64,000 nucleotides of DNA, taken from assembly GCF_000473895.1 (NCBI RefSeq), contig NZ_ASSJ01000017.1, positions 93,729-157,728 of the forward strand, read 5' to 3'. Shown here piece after piece: positions 29,150-36,857 of the stretch. The position numbers were made by a program, and so were the translations under genes. Position 1 is the stretch's first letter. The number at the start of each line of letters is the position of its first letter. This DNA comes from Rubidibacter lacunae KORDI 51-2 (lineage in GTDB: Bacteria > Cyanobacteriota > Cyanobacteriia > Cyanobacteriales > Rubidibacteraceae). The notes under the pieces were generated by a model that made no database searches, was not told the origin of the DNA, and worked only from the letters and a program-made list of their open reading frames with translations.

Positions 29150-31780
29150 ATGAAGATCCTTCGCACCCAGACCCTGCGCGGACCGAACTATTGGAGCATC
29201 CGCCACCATAAGTTGATTTTGATGCGCCTCGATCTCGAAGACCTGGCTGAAACGCCCTCCAACCAGATCCCGGGGCTTTACGACGGATTGCTCGACGTAT
29301 TACCGAGCCTGGACGAACACTTTTGCTCGCCGGGTTGTCGGGGGGGGTTCCTGATGCGCCTGCGCGAGGGCACGCTCATGGGTCACGTTGTCGAACACGT
29401 GGCATTAGAACTGCAGGTGCTGGTAGGCAAGAACGTCGGGTTCGGACGCACGCGCGAATCCGAAAAACCAGGCGTTTACAACGTCGTGTTTCAGTACCGC
29501 GACGAACAAGTCGGTCGCTATGCCGGTCGCGCCGCCGTGCGCTTGTGTCAAAGCATTATCGACGCCGGGCGATACCCGCAGGACGAGCTTGACAAGGACC
29601 TCGAAGACCTGCGAGACCTTGCCAACAGCTCAGCGCTCGGACCCAGCACCGAAGCCCTTGTCGGCGAAGCCGAGGCGCGCGAAATTCCCTGGATGCAGCT
29701 GTCGGCTCGTGCAATGATCCAGCTCGGCTATGGGGCGTGCCAGCGCCGTTTGCAAGCCACACTGAGCGATCGCTCCAGCCTTTTAGCGGTCGAGTTGGCT
29801 TGCGACAAAGAAGGAACCAAGCGAATTCTTCAAGATGCGGGCATTCCCGTTCCGCGGGGCGTGACAATTCAGTACCTCGATGACTTAGAAGCGGCGGTCG
29901 AGGACGTGGGGGGCTATCCGATCGCGATCAAGCCCCTCGACGGCAACCACGGACGCGGCATCACCCTTGATATCACCTCTGCAGAGGACGCCGTGGCAGC
30001 CTACGACACGGCAAGTGCAGCATCGAAATCCCGCACGGTCATTGTGGAACGTTTCTATCGCGGGCGCGACCACCGCGTTTTAGTCGTGGACGGCAAAGTC
30101 GTTGCCGTATCCGAACGCATTCCCGCTCGCGTGTTGGGCAACGGGCGCTTGACTATTGAGGAATTAGTCGAGCGCGCCAACCGCGACCCCCGTCGGGGTG
30201 AAGGGCACGACAACGTATTGACACGAATCAAAATCGATCGCGCGGCAATTGCGTTGCTAGAGCGTCAAGGGCTCGCGCTCAATACCGTGCTGCACGATGG
30301 CAAAGTTGCCTATTTGCGGGCAACGGCTAACCTCAGTACCGGAGGCATTGCGGTCGATCGCACCGATGACATTCACCCGGACAATGTCTGGCTGGCCGAG
30401 CGCGCCGCCAGAACCATCGGGTTGGATATCGCAGGCATCGATTTAGTCACAACGGACATCACGCGTCCCCTGCGCGATGCAGATGGCGTGGTCGTAGAAG
30501 TCAATGCCGCTCCCGGCTTCCGCATGCACGTGTCGCCCAGCGAAGGGACGTCGCGCAACGTCGCCGCCCCAGTCATGGACATGTTGTTCCCGCCCGGAAC
30601 TACCAGCCGCATCCCGATCTTGGCCATTACGGGTACCAACGGCAAAACTACGACCACCCGCCTGAGCGCACACATCATGGCACAAACGGGTCGGACGGTC
30701 GGCTACACCACCACCGACGGTATCTACATTGACGGTCGCTTAGTTGAGAAAGGTGACACGACCGGACCGCAAAGTGCGGGTGTTATTTTACGCGACCCCA
30801 CCGTGGACGTTGCCGTGCTGGAAACTGCGCGCGGCGGCATTTTGCGCTCGGGACTGGCCTTTGAAGTCTGCGAAGTCGGTGTGGTGCTAAACGTGGCAGC
30901 GGACCACTTGGGGCTCGACGGTATCAACACCATCGATCAGATGGCGCGAGTAAAAAGCGTGGTTGCTGAGGTAGTCGCACCTGAAGGCACGGCAGTACTC
31001 AATGCCGACGACCCGCGTGTCCTATCCATGGCCGAGCGCGTCCCCGGCAAGGTCGCGTACTTCTCCATGGATGCAAAAAATGAGACGGTCAAAACCCACA
31101 TAGCAGGCGGCGGCTTGGTAGCGGTCTATGAAGGGGGCTACCTAACCCTCCACGACGGTCAGGAGTCCCATCAGTTGGAATTTGCCGAAGACCTGCCGGT
31201 GACCCTCAAGGGCAAGGCGCCGTTTATGATCGCCAACGCGCTGGCAGCGGTGGCGGCCACCTACTCGTTGGGGGCTGATTTAGAGTCGATTCGCAAGGGA
31301 CTGCGTACATTCAATCCGTCCGCGGCCCAAACGCCGGGGCGCATGAACTTGTTTGACATGGGCGACTTTCACGTATTGATCGACTATGCTCACAACCCAG
31401 CTAGCTACGAAGCCCTCGGTGGTTTCATCCGCAACTGGGATGGCAATCGCGTCGGTGTTGTTGGCGGTCCGGGCGATCGCCGTGACGAAGACCTCGCATT
31501 ACTTGGAGAGCTGTCGGCTGGCTTTTTCGATTACATCATCGTCAAAGAAGACGACGACACGCGCGGTCGCGCGCGCGGCAATGCCGCCGACTGTATTGTT
31601 GCGGGCATTCAAAAAACCAATTCCAAATGCCGCTTCGAGACCGTTCTTGACGAGACGCGAGCAATTGAAATCAGCCTTAAGGAAGCAAAACCGAAAGAGT
31701 TGATCGTTATCCTCCCTGAGAGTGTCAGCCGCGCTGTCAGCCTTGTTGAGGCATTTCAAACCCTCCACGCGCGTGCTTAG
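29150..31780 (+). CDS. cphA: Cyanophycin synthetase
   Basis: Makes cyanophycin, a poly-Asp backbone with Arg side chains, without a ribosome. 876 aa, full length. The N-terminal domain opens with MKILRTQTLRGPNYWSI. The ATP-grasp domain (about 220-470) contains YPIAIKPLDGNHGRGIT and VVEVNAAPGFRMHVSP. The C-terminal Mur-ligase-like domain carries the P-loop ITGTNGKTTTTRL (about 492-504), ETARGGILRSGLAF, and VLIDYAHNPASYEALGG. A tRNA-Thr gene follows 189 bases later. Confidence 0.97.
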   Translation: MKILRTQTLRGPNYWSIRHHKLILMRLDLEDLAETPSNQIPGLYDGLLDVLPSLDEHFCSPGCRGGFLMRLREGTLMGHVVEHVALELQVLVGKNVGFGRTRESEKPGVYNVVFQYRDEQVGRYAGRAAVRLCQSIIDAGRYPQDELDKDLEDLRDLANSSALGPSTEALVGEAEAREIPWMQLSARAMIQLGYGACQRRLQATLSDRSSLLAVELACDKEGTKRILQDAGIPVPRGVTIQYLDDLEAAVEDVGGYPIAIKPLDGNHGRGITLDITSAEDAVAAYDTASAASKSRTVIVERFYRGRDHRVLVVDGKVVAVSERIPARVLGNGRLTIEELVERANRDPRRGEGHDNVLTRIKIDRAAIALLERQGLALNTVLHDGKVAYLRATANLSTGGIAVDRTDDIHPDNVWLAERAARTIGLDIAGIDLVTTDITRPLRDADGVVVEVNAAPGFRMHVSPSEGTSRNVAAPVMDMLFPPGTTSRIPILAITGTNGKTTTTRLSAHIMAQTGRTVGYTTTDGIYIDGRLVEKGDTTGPQSAGVILRDPTVDVAVLETARGGILRSGLAFEVCEVGVVLNVAADHLGLDGINTIDQMARVKSVVAEVVAPEGTAVLNADDPRVLSMAERVPGKVAYFSMDAKNETVKTHIAGGGLVAVYEGGYLTLHDGQESHQLEFAEDLPVTLKGKAPFMIANALAAVAATYSLGADLESIRKGLRTFNPSAAQTPGRMNLFDMGDFHVLIDYAHNPASYEALGGFIRNWDGNRVGVVGGPGDRRDEDLALLGELSAGFFDYIIVKEDDDTRGRARGNAADCIVAGIQKTNSKCRFETVLDETRAIEISLKEAKPKELIVILPESVSRAVSLVEAFQTLHARA

Positions 31781-31969
31781 CAGCGAGCAACACCCAGTTC
31801 GGTCCCGATCGAACTGTCGGACGGACACCAGCGACTGCAGCAATCAGATAGGCAACGTTTTGTGCGCTAGTCCAGGTGCAGTTAGCTTGCGGCCGACAAG
31901 CGATCTCGCAAGGCGTTGCTTTCGCAGCTTGGCATTTAGTGAAGCCTGCACTATCATTGATATCCGCAC

Positions 31970-32041
31970 GCCAGTGTAGCTCAGTGGTAGAGCACTCGAT
32001 TCGTAATCGAGCGGTCAGGGGTTCAAATCCCCTCACTGGCT
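31970..32041 (+). tRNA. tRNA-Thr (anticodon CGU)
   Basis: Full cloverleaf. The acceptor stem is GCCAGTG/CACTGGC (31970-31976 with 32034-32040), discriminator U. The D-arm is GCTC/GAGC. The anticodon stem CTCGA/TCGAG carries loop TTCGTAA, giving anticodon CGT, which reads ACG. The T-arm is AGGGG/CCCCT with loop TTCAAAT. CCA is not encoded (TTACC follows). It is 72 nt. Confidence 0.95.
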
Positions 32042-32253
32042 TACCCATTCAGATATCTCGGGCAGATAGATGTCGGGTTTGCTCTCCAGCACCCGAACGC
32101 ATCTGCACTCTAACCCGGAAATAGCGCGATCGGAAACCGCTGTTTCTCAGCATTAGCGATCCGGAGAAGTGGGATGAATCCCGGTTGCGGAAGCCCGGGA
32201 GTGACGAGTACCTCAGCCGGGATTACTCCGCCAGTCTACGTTCTGGGCTCTAG

Positions 32254-32414
32254 CTTGGATTATTCATGAACTCTTATGCGGAGACCCTGAACCTTTTTCC
32301 GTGAAGGGCTTGCAGACTTTTTCGCTCAATGACAGTGCGTTTTTATACACGTAAATGGAGCGTAGTCAGAGCAAGAGTTTGAGGCTTCTTCAAAATCTTC
32401 GTGAATAATCCAGG
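32254..32414. mobile_element. 161-bp MITE with CTAG target duplication
   Basis: Terminal inverted repeats CTTGGATTATTCATGAA (32254-32270) and TTCGTGAATAATCCAGG (32398-32414) match at 15 of 17 positions. CTAG flanks both sides (32250-32253 and 32415-32418), a 4-base target duplication. The interior has no coding capacity. A CTAG duplication fits the YTAR target of IS701-family elements, so an IS701-type transposase could mobilise it; that link is inference. The right-hand CTAG contains the stop codon of the minus-strand gene next to it. Confidence 0.8.
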
Positions 32415-32774
32415 CTAGGGTGTGAGGCAGAAGTCGATGCTGCCCTGACCGCCAGGTAGCTCGTGGTAGCAAAGCCACTCGCCTTGCTCGAAGTGGGTTT
32501 TAGGGTAGCGAACGCCACCGCCATAAGACTGACCCTGAACGTTGATGTGGCGTACTTCCACCCAAGAGCCCGATTGTGTCTGATTTTCTACAATTGCCGT
32601 GCGCTCGCCGTCTGGCCAAGTCAACATGAACTGTGACGGTCCCTGGGTTTGCAGGTCGCAAACTTGATAGCTTCCATCATTATCGATGTAGCACTGGATA
32701 GGAGCTGCGATCGCTGGCTTCGGGACTGCAACTCCCAAGCCGAGTGTCGCGATCCCCAAAAGCAACTTTTTCAT
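32415..32774 (-). CDS. Small secreted protein with four cysteines
   Basis: 119 aa. A clear signal peptide (MKKLLLGIATLGLGVAVPKP then AIAA, with cleavage likely after AIAA-) gives a mature protein of about 95 residues with four cysteines (QCYIDN, QVCDLQ, WLCYHE, DFCLTP), which probably form two disulfides. The mature part is rich in Gly, Gln and aromatic residues and looks beta-rich. I do not recognise the family; similar short secreted cyanobacterial proteins exist. The stop codon TAG lies inside the CTAG duplication of the 161-bp element, and removing the element would restore the same stop. Function unknown. Confidence 0.7.
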   Translation of the reverse strand: MKKLLLGIATLGLGVAVPKPAIAAPIQCYIDNDGSYQVCDLQTQGPSQFMLTWPDGERTAIVENQTQSGSWVEVRHINVQGQSYGGGVRYPKTHFEQGEWLCYHELPGGQGSIDFCLTP

Positions 32775-33276
32775 ATCCGAACCTCTACATGTCTCGCTAG
32801 GCGTGTTGATGTCTAGCTAGGATAGGCTGGCTTTGCCCACAAGACAAGTTCGTTACGAATGCAGACAAAATTCAGTTGCGTTAGCTGCTCGCATTTGCAA
32901 GTACATGGGGTCGGACTATCTTAGACGTACTCGAACCATTTGCTTTCAAGTTCTGCCAAGTGCTCGAACCACAAATTCACCGGGCAATCATCTACCTGCA
33001 AGCTTCATAGAACGTGCAAGATACAATTGCGAGCTTTTCAAATGCTCTCATCAAACGTTGCTGCCGGGCAGATATGGGTTCATCCCAACTCTAGAAAGTG
33101 ACGCGACAGATGGCAGATGGCGAACCTATACTCCTCGGGATTGTTTGACTCTTCTGTCATAGGCATTGTGCATATTGGTAGAACTTAAACTCCTATCTCT
33201 AAGGGCAGCCAAATTCGGATAAGGTTGCGTAAGGCATCGGTAAAATTTGCTTGCTTTTTCGGACTGGAAGGCACTC
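32775..33276. other. Gap with the third 100-bp element
   Basis: About 500 bases between the divergent secreted-protein gene and the sugar-kinase gene. Contains MITE copy 3 (33082-33181). Nothing else recognised; the kinase ribosome binding site (GGAAGG) is at the right end. Confidence 0.4.
33082..33181 (+). mobile_element. 100-bp MITE-like element, copy 3
   Basis: The ends are degenerate: ATCCCAA (33082-33088) and TTGGTAG (33175-33181). The interior matches copy 2 closely: CTCTAGAAAGTGACGCGACA, then GATGGCAGATGG, ACTCCTCGGGATTGTTTGAC, TTCTGTCATAGGCATTGTG. The length is again exactly 100 bp and the orientation is the same as copy 2. It lies about 95 bases upstream of the sugar-kinase start, so it may fall inside that gene's promoter region. 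Confidence 0.7.
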
Positions 33277-34596
33277 GTGACCCAGACTGCTTCCCCCCTA
33301 GCACTTGGGATTGATTTCGGAACCTCGGGTGCGCGCGCGATCGCGGTGGTAGCAACCGGTGAAGCAGCTGGCAGCATCCGCGCCATGGCTGGTGCCAAGT
33401 ACGATCTCACTCAAACCTCAGCCCGAGACTGGCAGCTTGTGCTGGAAGCGCTCCTAGCCGATCTGCCAGTCTCGGTAAGATGCAATCTCGGCGCGATCGC
33501 CTGCAACGGGACGTCGGCGACGGTGGTGCCTTGTGCGGCAGATGGGGCGCCGCTGGCCGACCCGCTGCTTTACAACGACAGTCGGGCTGCAACAGTGCTG
33601 CCGGAACTGCGCGCGATCGCGCCGCCCGAGCACGCAGTCCTAAGCGCCTCGTCAAGCTTGGCGAAGTTGCTGTGGTGGCAGCAACAGCCAGAGTTCACGC
33701 GGACCCGCTGGTTTTTACATCAAGCTGATTGGGTGGAGTTTTGCCTCCACGGGCAGCTCGGTATCAGCGACTATCACAACGCGCTCAAACTCGGTTACGA
33801 CCCCGCTCGGTTGCGCTATCCCGACTGGTTGCAGGGCTTGGCAATCGCGACGCTACTCCCCCGCGTACTCGCACCTGGCACGCCAATTGCGCCGATCGAC
33901 GAGGCGATCGCGCTGCGGTTCGATCTACCGGCTGCCTGCACCGTCCGGGCGGGCACAACCGACAGCATCGCTGCGTTCCTAGCTGCTGGGGCACTCGCGC
34001 CGGGTACGGCGGTCACCTCGCTCGGATCGACGTTGGTGCTGAAGCTACTGAGCGAGCGGCGGGTGGAGGCAGCGCAATACGGCATCTACAGCCATCGGCT
34101 CGGGCATCTGTGGCTAGCCGGCGGTGCGTCGAATACGGGCGGGGCAGTGCTGCAGCAGTTCTTCAGCGCTAACGACCTGCGCGATCTCAGCGCGTGCCTC
34201 GACCCCGAGCACCCCAGCGAGTTGGACTACTACCCACTGCCGCGCGCGGGCGAACGCTTTCCCATAGCCGACCCCGAGTTGCTGCCGCGTCTTCAGCCGC
34301 GTCCGGACGATCCAGTTGCGTTTCTGCACGGTTTGCTGGAAAGTATGTCTCGCATCGAAACCTTGGGATACTGCCGCTTGCAGGAACTGGGCGCGACGCC
34401 ATTGCAGCGAGTTTACACGGCCGGCGGCGGCGCGTTGAATGTTGCTTGGGAGCGCATCCGCGCCCGCCACCTAAAGGTTCCCGTCGCAGCAGCACAGCAC
34501 TCAGAAGCAGCCTACGGGACGGCACTCTTGGCAGCCGGGCAGTTTGACGCGATCGTGGCGCGGTTGCCGCGCTTGGCGGAACCCACACTAGAATAA
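33277..34596 (+). CDS. FGGY-family sugar kinase (ribulokinase/xylulokinase-like)
   Basis: 439 aa. ASKHA-fold carbohydrate kinase. The phosphate-1 motif is LGIDFGTSGARAIAV, and the acceptor region has LLYNDSRAATVLPEL and AGTTDSIAAFLAAGALAPG. The phosphate-2 loop TSLGSTLVLKL and the adenosine-binding YTAGGGALNVAWERIRA are present. Cyanobacterial and plant homologues phosphorylate D-ribulose; the sequence alone does not exclude xylulose. The start is GTG at 33277 with GGAAGG 5 bases upstream; the frame is open to 33247. An Hli gene follows closely (39 bases) on the same strand. Confidence 0.85.
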   Translation: MTQTASPLALGIDFGTSGARAIAVVATGEAAGSIRAMAGAKYDLTQTSARDWQLVLEALLADLPVSVRCNLGAIACNGTSATVVPCAADGAPLADPLLYNDSRAATVLPELRAIAPPEHAVLSASSSLAKLLWWQQQPEFTRTRWFLHQADWVEFCLHGQLGISDYHNALKLGYDPARLRYPDWLQGLAIATLLPRVLAPGTPIAPIDEAIALRFDLPAACTVRAGTTDSIAAFLAAGALAPGTAVTSLGSTLVLKLLSERRVEAAQYGIYSHRLGHLWLAGGASNTGGAVLQQFFSANDLRDLSACLDPEHPSELDYYPLPRAGERFPIADPELLPRLQPRPDDPVAFLHGLLESMSRIETLGYCRLQELGATPLQRVYTAGGGALNVAWERIRARHLKVPVAAAQHSEAAYGTALLAAGQFDAIVARLPRLAEPTLE

Positions 34597-34635
34597 GGAC
34601 CGTCGTCGATCGCCTGCCCGCGGCACGCACTTGTC

Positions 34636-34836
34636 ATGTCAGATCCTCCTGAAACGTCGGAGAACATCCCTACGCCCGAACCTTCGGTGTCGCCAGCACT
34701 TGCAGAGCCGAAGTTCGGCTTCCACATCTATGCCGAGCGCCTCAACGGTCGCGCGGCGATGATCGGGATTGCAGTCATACTGGCAATCGAGTATTTCACG
34801 GGCAAAGGGTTGCTAACTTGGCTGGGATTGCGGTAA
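34636..34836 (+). CDS. High-light-inducible protein (Hlip)
   Basis: 66-aa single-helix chlorophyll-binding protein of the LHC/ELIP family. The signature ERLNGRAAMIGIAVIL (about 34-49) has the Glu and Arg pair that forms the inter-helix salt bridge and ligates chlorophyll on dimerisation. The N-terminal half (Pro/Glu/Ser-rich) is disordered. Hlips dissipate excess light and help photosystem II repair and chlorophyll synthesis. It lies just downstream of the sugar-kinase gene. Confidence 0.93.
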   Translation: MSDPPETSENIPTPEPSVSPALAEPKFGFHIYAERLNGRAAMIGIAVILAIEYFTGKGLLTWLGLR

Positions 34837-34925
34837 GTCTCAGGAGCGGCGCGATAAGCTGGAACCAACAGGGGAATATCCGCCCGCATGCAATTCCAGA
34901 TATCTAGGGATTCACGAGACTTGCC

Positions 34926-35219
34926 ATGGATCGACTTGCGTCGCGCTTGTGGCGTTTGGCATATCGCAAAGACCCGCTGACGGGCTTCATCTTGATTGTC
35001 GGAGCCGTAGATGCCGTCATCGGGGGAGTTGGGGAGCGATGGGGACTGTTTGCCCTGGGAGCGATGTTGGCGTTCGGCGCGCTCGGAATCCGCTGGATGC
35101 AGTTACAGCGCACTCGCCAGATCGCTGACTTGCCGCTCCCCCGCCGTTTTTTACCGGCCGCGCGATCGCCGCACCCGCTACCGACCCTGCAGCGCAAGCG
35201 CCACCGCACCCACTACTAG
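34926..35219 (+). CDS. Small conserved membrane protein
   Basis: 97 aa. Two hydrophobic segments (TGFILIVGAVDAVIGGVG and GLFALGAMLAFGALGIRWM), with an aromatic/basic N-terminus and a basic, Pro-rich tail (RSPHPLPTLQRKRHR). It resembles a small cyanobacterial family with the motif DAVIGGVGERW. Function unknown. The ATG follows an 89-base gap after the Hli gene on the same strand. Confidence 0.6.
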   Translation: MDRLASRLWRLAYRKDPLTGFILIVGAVDAVIGGVGERWGLFALGAMLAFGALGIRWMQLQRTRQIADLPLPRRFLPAARSPHPLPTLQRKRHRTHY

Positions 35220-35486
35220 CTCTATCACGGCAAAACGGGCTAGCTCGCGCCGGTCTGGCAATAATTTTCCACTCGCATCGAGGTGGCAGCTGCGCGTACC
35301 GCTGCCAAGTAGGCATGATGAGAACGGCGTCGACGCTCAACCCATCCGAGCACAAGCCGTAACAGCTGTTGTCCGGAGAAGTTCGAGGGACTCGCCACCC
35401 AGCGCACCGAGTGCGGCAAGACTCTCTCTCGCCGAAGACGCTGTCCCCAAATAGCAACCCTGTCCCTTCACTTGTCGATAATCTGT

Positions 35487-36773
35487 ATGGCCGACGACGC
35501 ACCCGCTCGCTTGCTGGATCGCGCGCTTCGAGCGGGTGCGACCCACGCCGAGGTCTATCACGTACAGTCGCGATCGCGGCCCGTTGCCTTCGAAGCCAAT
35601 CGCCTCAAGCAACTGGAATCGTCTGAATCTACGGGCACGGTCCTGCGGGTATGGCGCGACGATCGACCGGGTACGGCCGTTGCCTGCGGTCCGAGCGAAC
35701 AGGACTGGCTGGTGGAGCGCGCGCTGGCTCTGGCTCGACTCAACGAGCCCGAGCCAGCCGATCTAGCTGTTGGCACCCCCTTAGAGTTTCCAAGTGTTGG
35801 CACGCCGACACCGCTCGAAGCGCAAATCGAGCAAGGGCGGGAGGCGATCGCGATCGTCCGCGATGCCTATCCCGAGGTTATCTGCAGCAGCGAGTGGGAC
35901 TGTGAATGGCATACCACGCGACTGCTCAACTCCACCGGACTCGATTGCCAGTATGCCGAAACGCTCCTCAGCGGCTCATTAGGGGTGGAGTGGATTCGCG
36001 GCGATGACTTCTTGGCGGTCGATTACGGGCAGCAATCCCGCGATTGCTTGGATGCCGAGGCAATTGCCCGCGCAATCCTTCAACGTCTGGATTGGGCCGC
36101 CACCAACGTGGCGCCGCCGACGGGTCGTGTGCCGGTCGCGTTCGGTGCCGGGGCCGCACCATTGCTGTGGGACACGGTTGAAGCCGCTCTTGATGGCAAA
36201 CGCGTGCGGGAGCGCTCCTCACCTTGGAGCGACGCATCCGGCACCAAGGTGGTGGCGGCAGGCATCACCGTTACCCAGGAGCCCGCGTGCGGACCTGCCA
36301 GCTGTCCGGTCGATGACGAAGGGACCCTCACGCAAGTCCTGACACCGATCGATAACGGGCGGTTGCAGCAGTTTTACTGCGATCGCGCAACTGGTCGTGC
36401 CCTGGGATGTGCCAGCACGGGTAACGGATTTCGACCGGGGTTAGGTCGGTCGCCCACCCCGCAGCTCGTCAACTTCATTGTCGCGCCGGGGCGCGGTAGG
36501 CTCGTCGATCTAGCCCGGCAGCTTGGTGACGGACTATTCATTGACCGCGTGCTGGGTGGTGGTGCCGATATTTCCGGCGACTTCTCGGTCAATATCGACC
36601 TCGGCTACCGGATTGCCGGCGGCGAGATCGTGGGGCGCGTGAAGGACACGATGGTAGCCGGTAACGTTTACTCAGCATTGGAAAACCTCATCGCGATCGG
36701 CGAGGATGGCGAGTGGAGCGGCAGTTGCTACACGCCCTCGCTGGCCGTCGCCGGGCTCTCTGTCGTCGGATAA
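35487..36773 (+). CDS. TldD/PmbA-family protein (PmbA-like)
   Basis: 428 aa. TldD/TldE proteins form a heterodimeric zinc metalloprotease that processes unfolded or modified peptides. This one lacks the HExxxH zinc motif of TldD and fits the TldE/PmbA partner. N-terminal landmarks are GATHAEVYHVQSRSRPVAFE and SSESTGTVLRVW. C-terminal ones are LGGGADISGDFSVNIDLGYR and GRVKDTMVAGNVYSALENL, typical of PmbA. Start chosen at ATG 35487; a TTG lies 5 codons upstream. No TldD gene is in the window. It stands alone. Confidence 0.87.
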   Translation: MADDAPARLLDRALRAGATHAEVYHVQSRSRPVAFEANRLKQLESSESTGTVLRVWRDDRPGTAVACGPSEQDWLVERALALARLNEPEPADLAVGTPLEFPSVGTPTPLEAQIEQGREAIAIVRDAYPEVICSSEWDCEWHTTRLLNSTGLDCQYAETLLSGSLGVEWIRGDDFLAVDYGQQSRDCLDAEAIARAILQRLDWAATNVAPPTGRVPVAFGAGAAPLLWDTVEAALDGKRVRERSSPWSDASGTKVVAAGITVTQEPACGPASCPVDDEGTLTQVLTPIDNGRLQQFYCDRATGRALGCASTGNGFRPGLGRSPTPQLVNFIVAPGRGRLVDLARQLGDGLFIDRVLGGGADISGDFSVNIDLGYRIAGGEIVGRVKDTMVAGNVYSALENLIAIGEDGEWSGSCYTPSLAVAGLSVVG

Positions 36774-36857
36774 CTTCGTGCAGCTGGGGAGTAAACTTGG
36801 CGGGAGCAATAAATTCACCCGCGGTCGGATGAGCGATCGCCCCGTTCGTCCTGCTTT

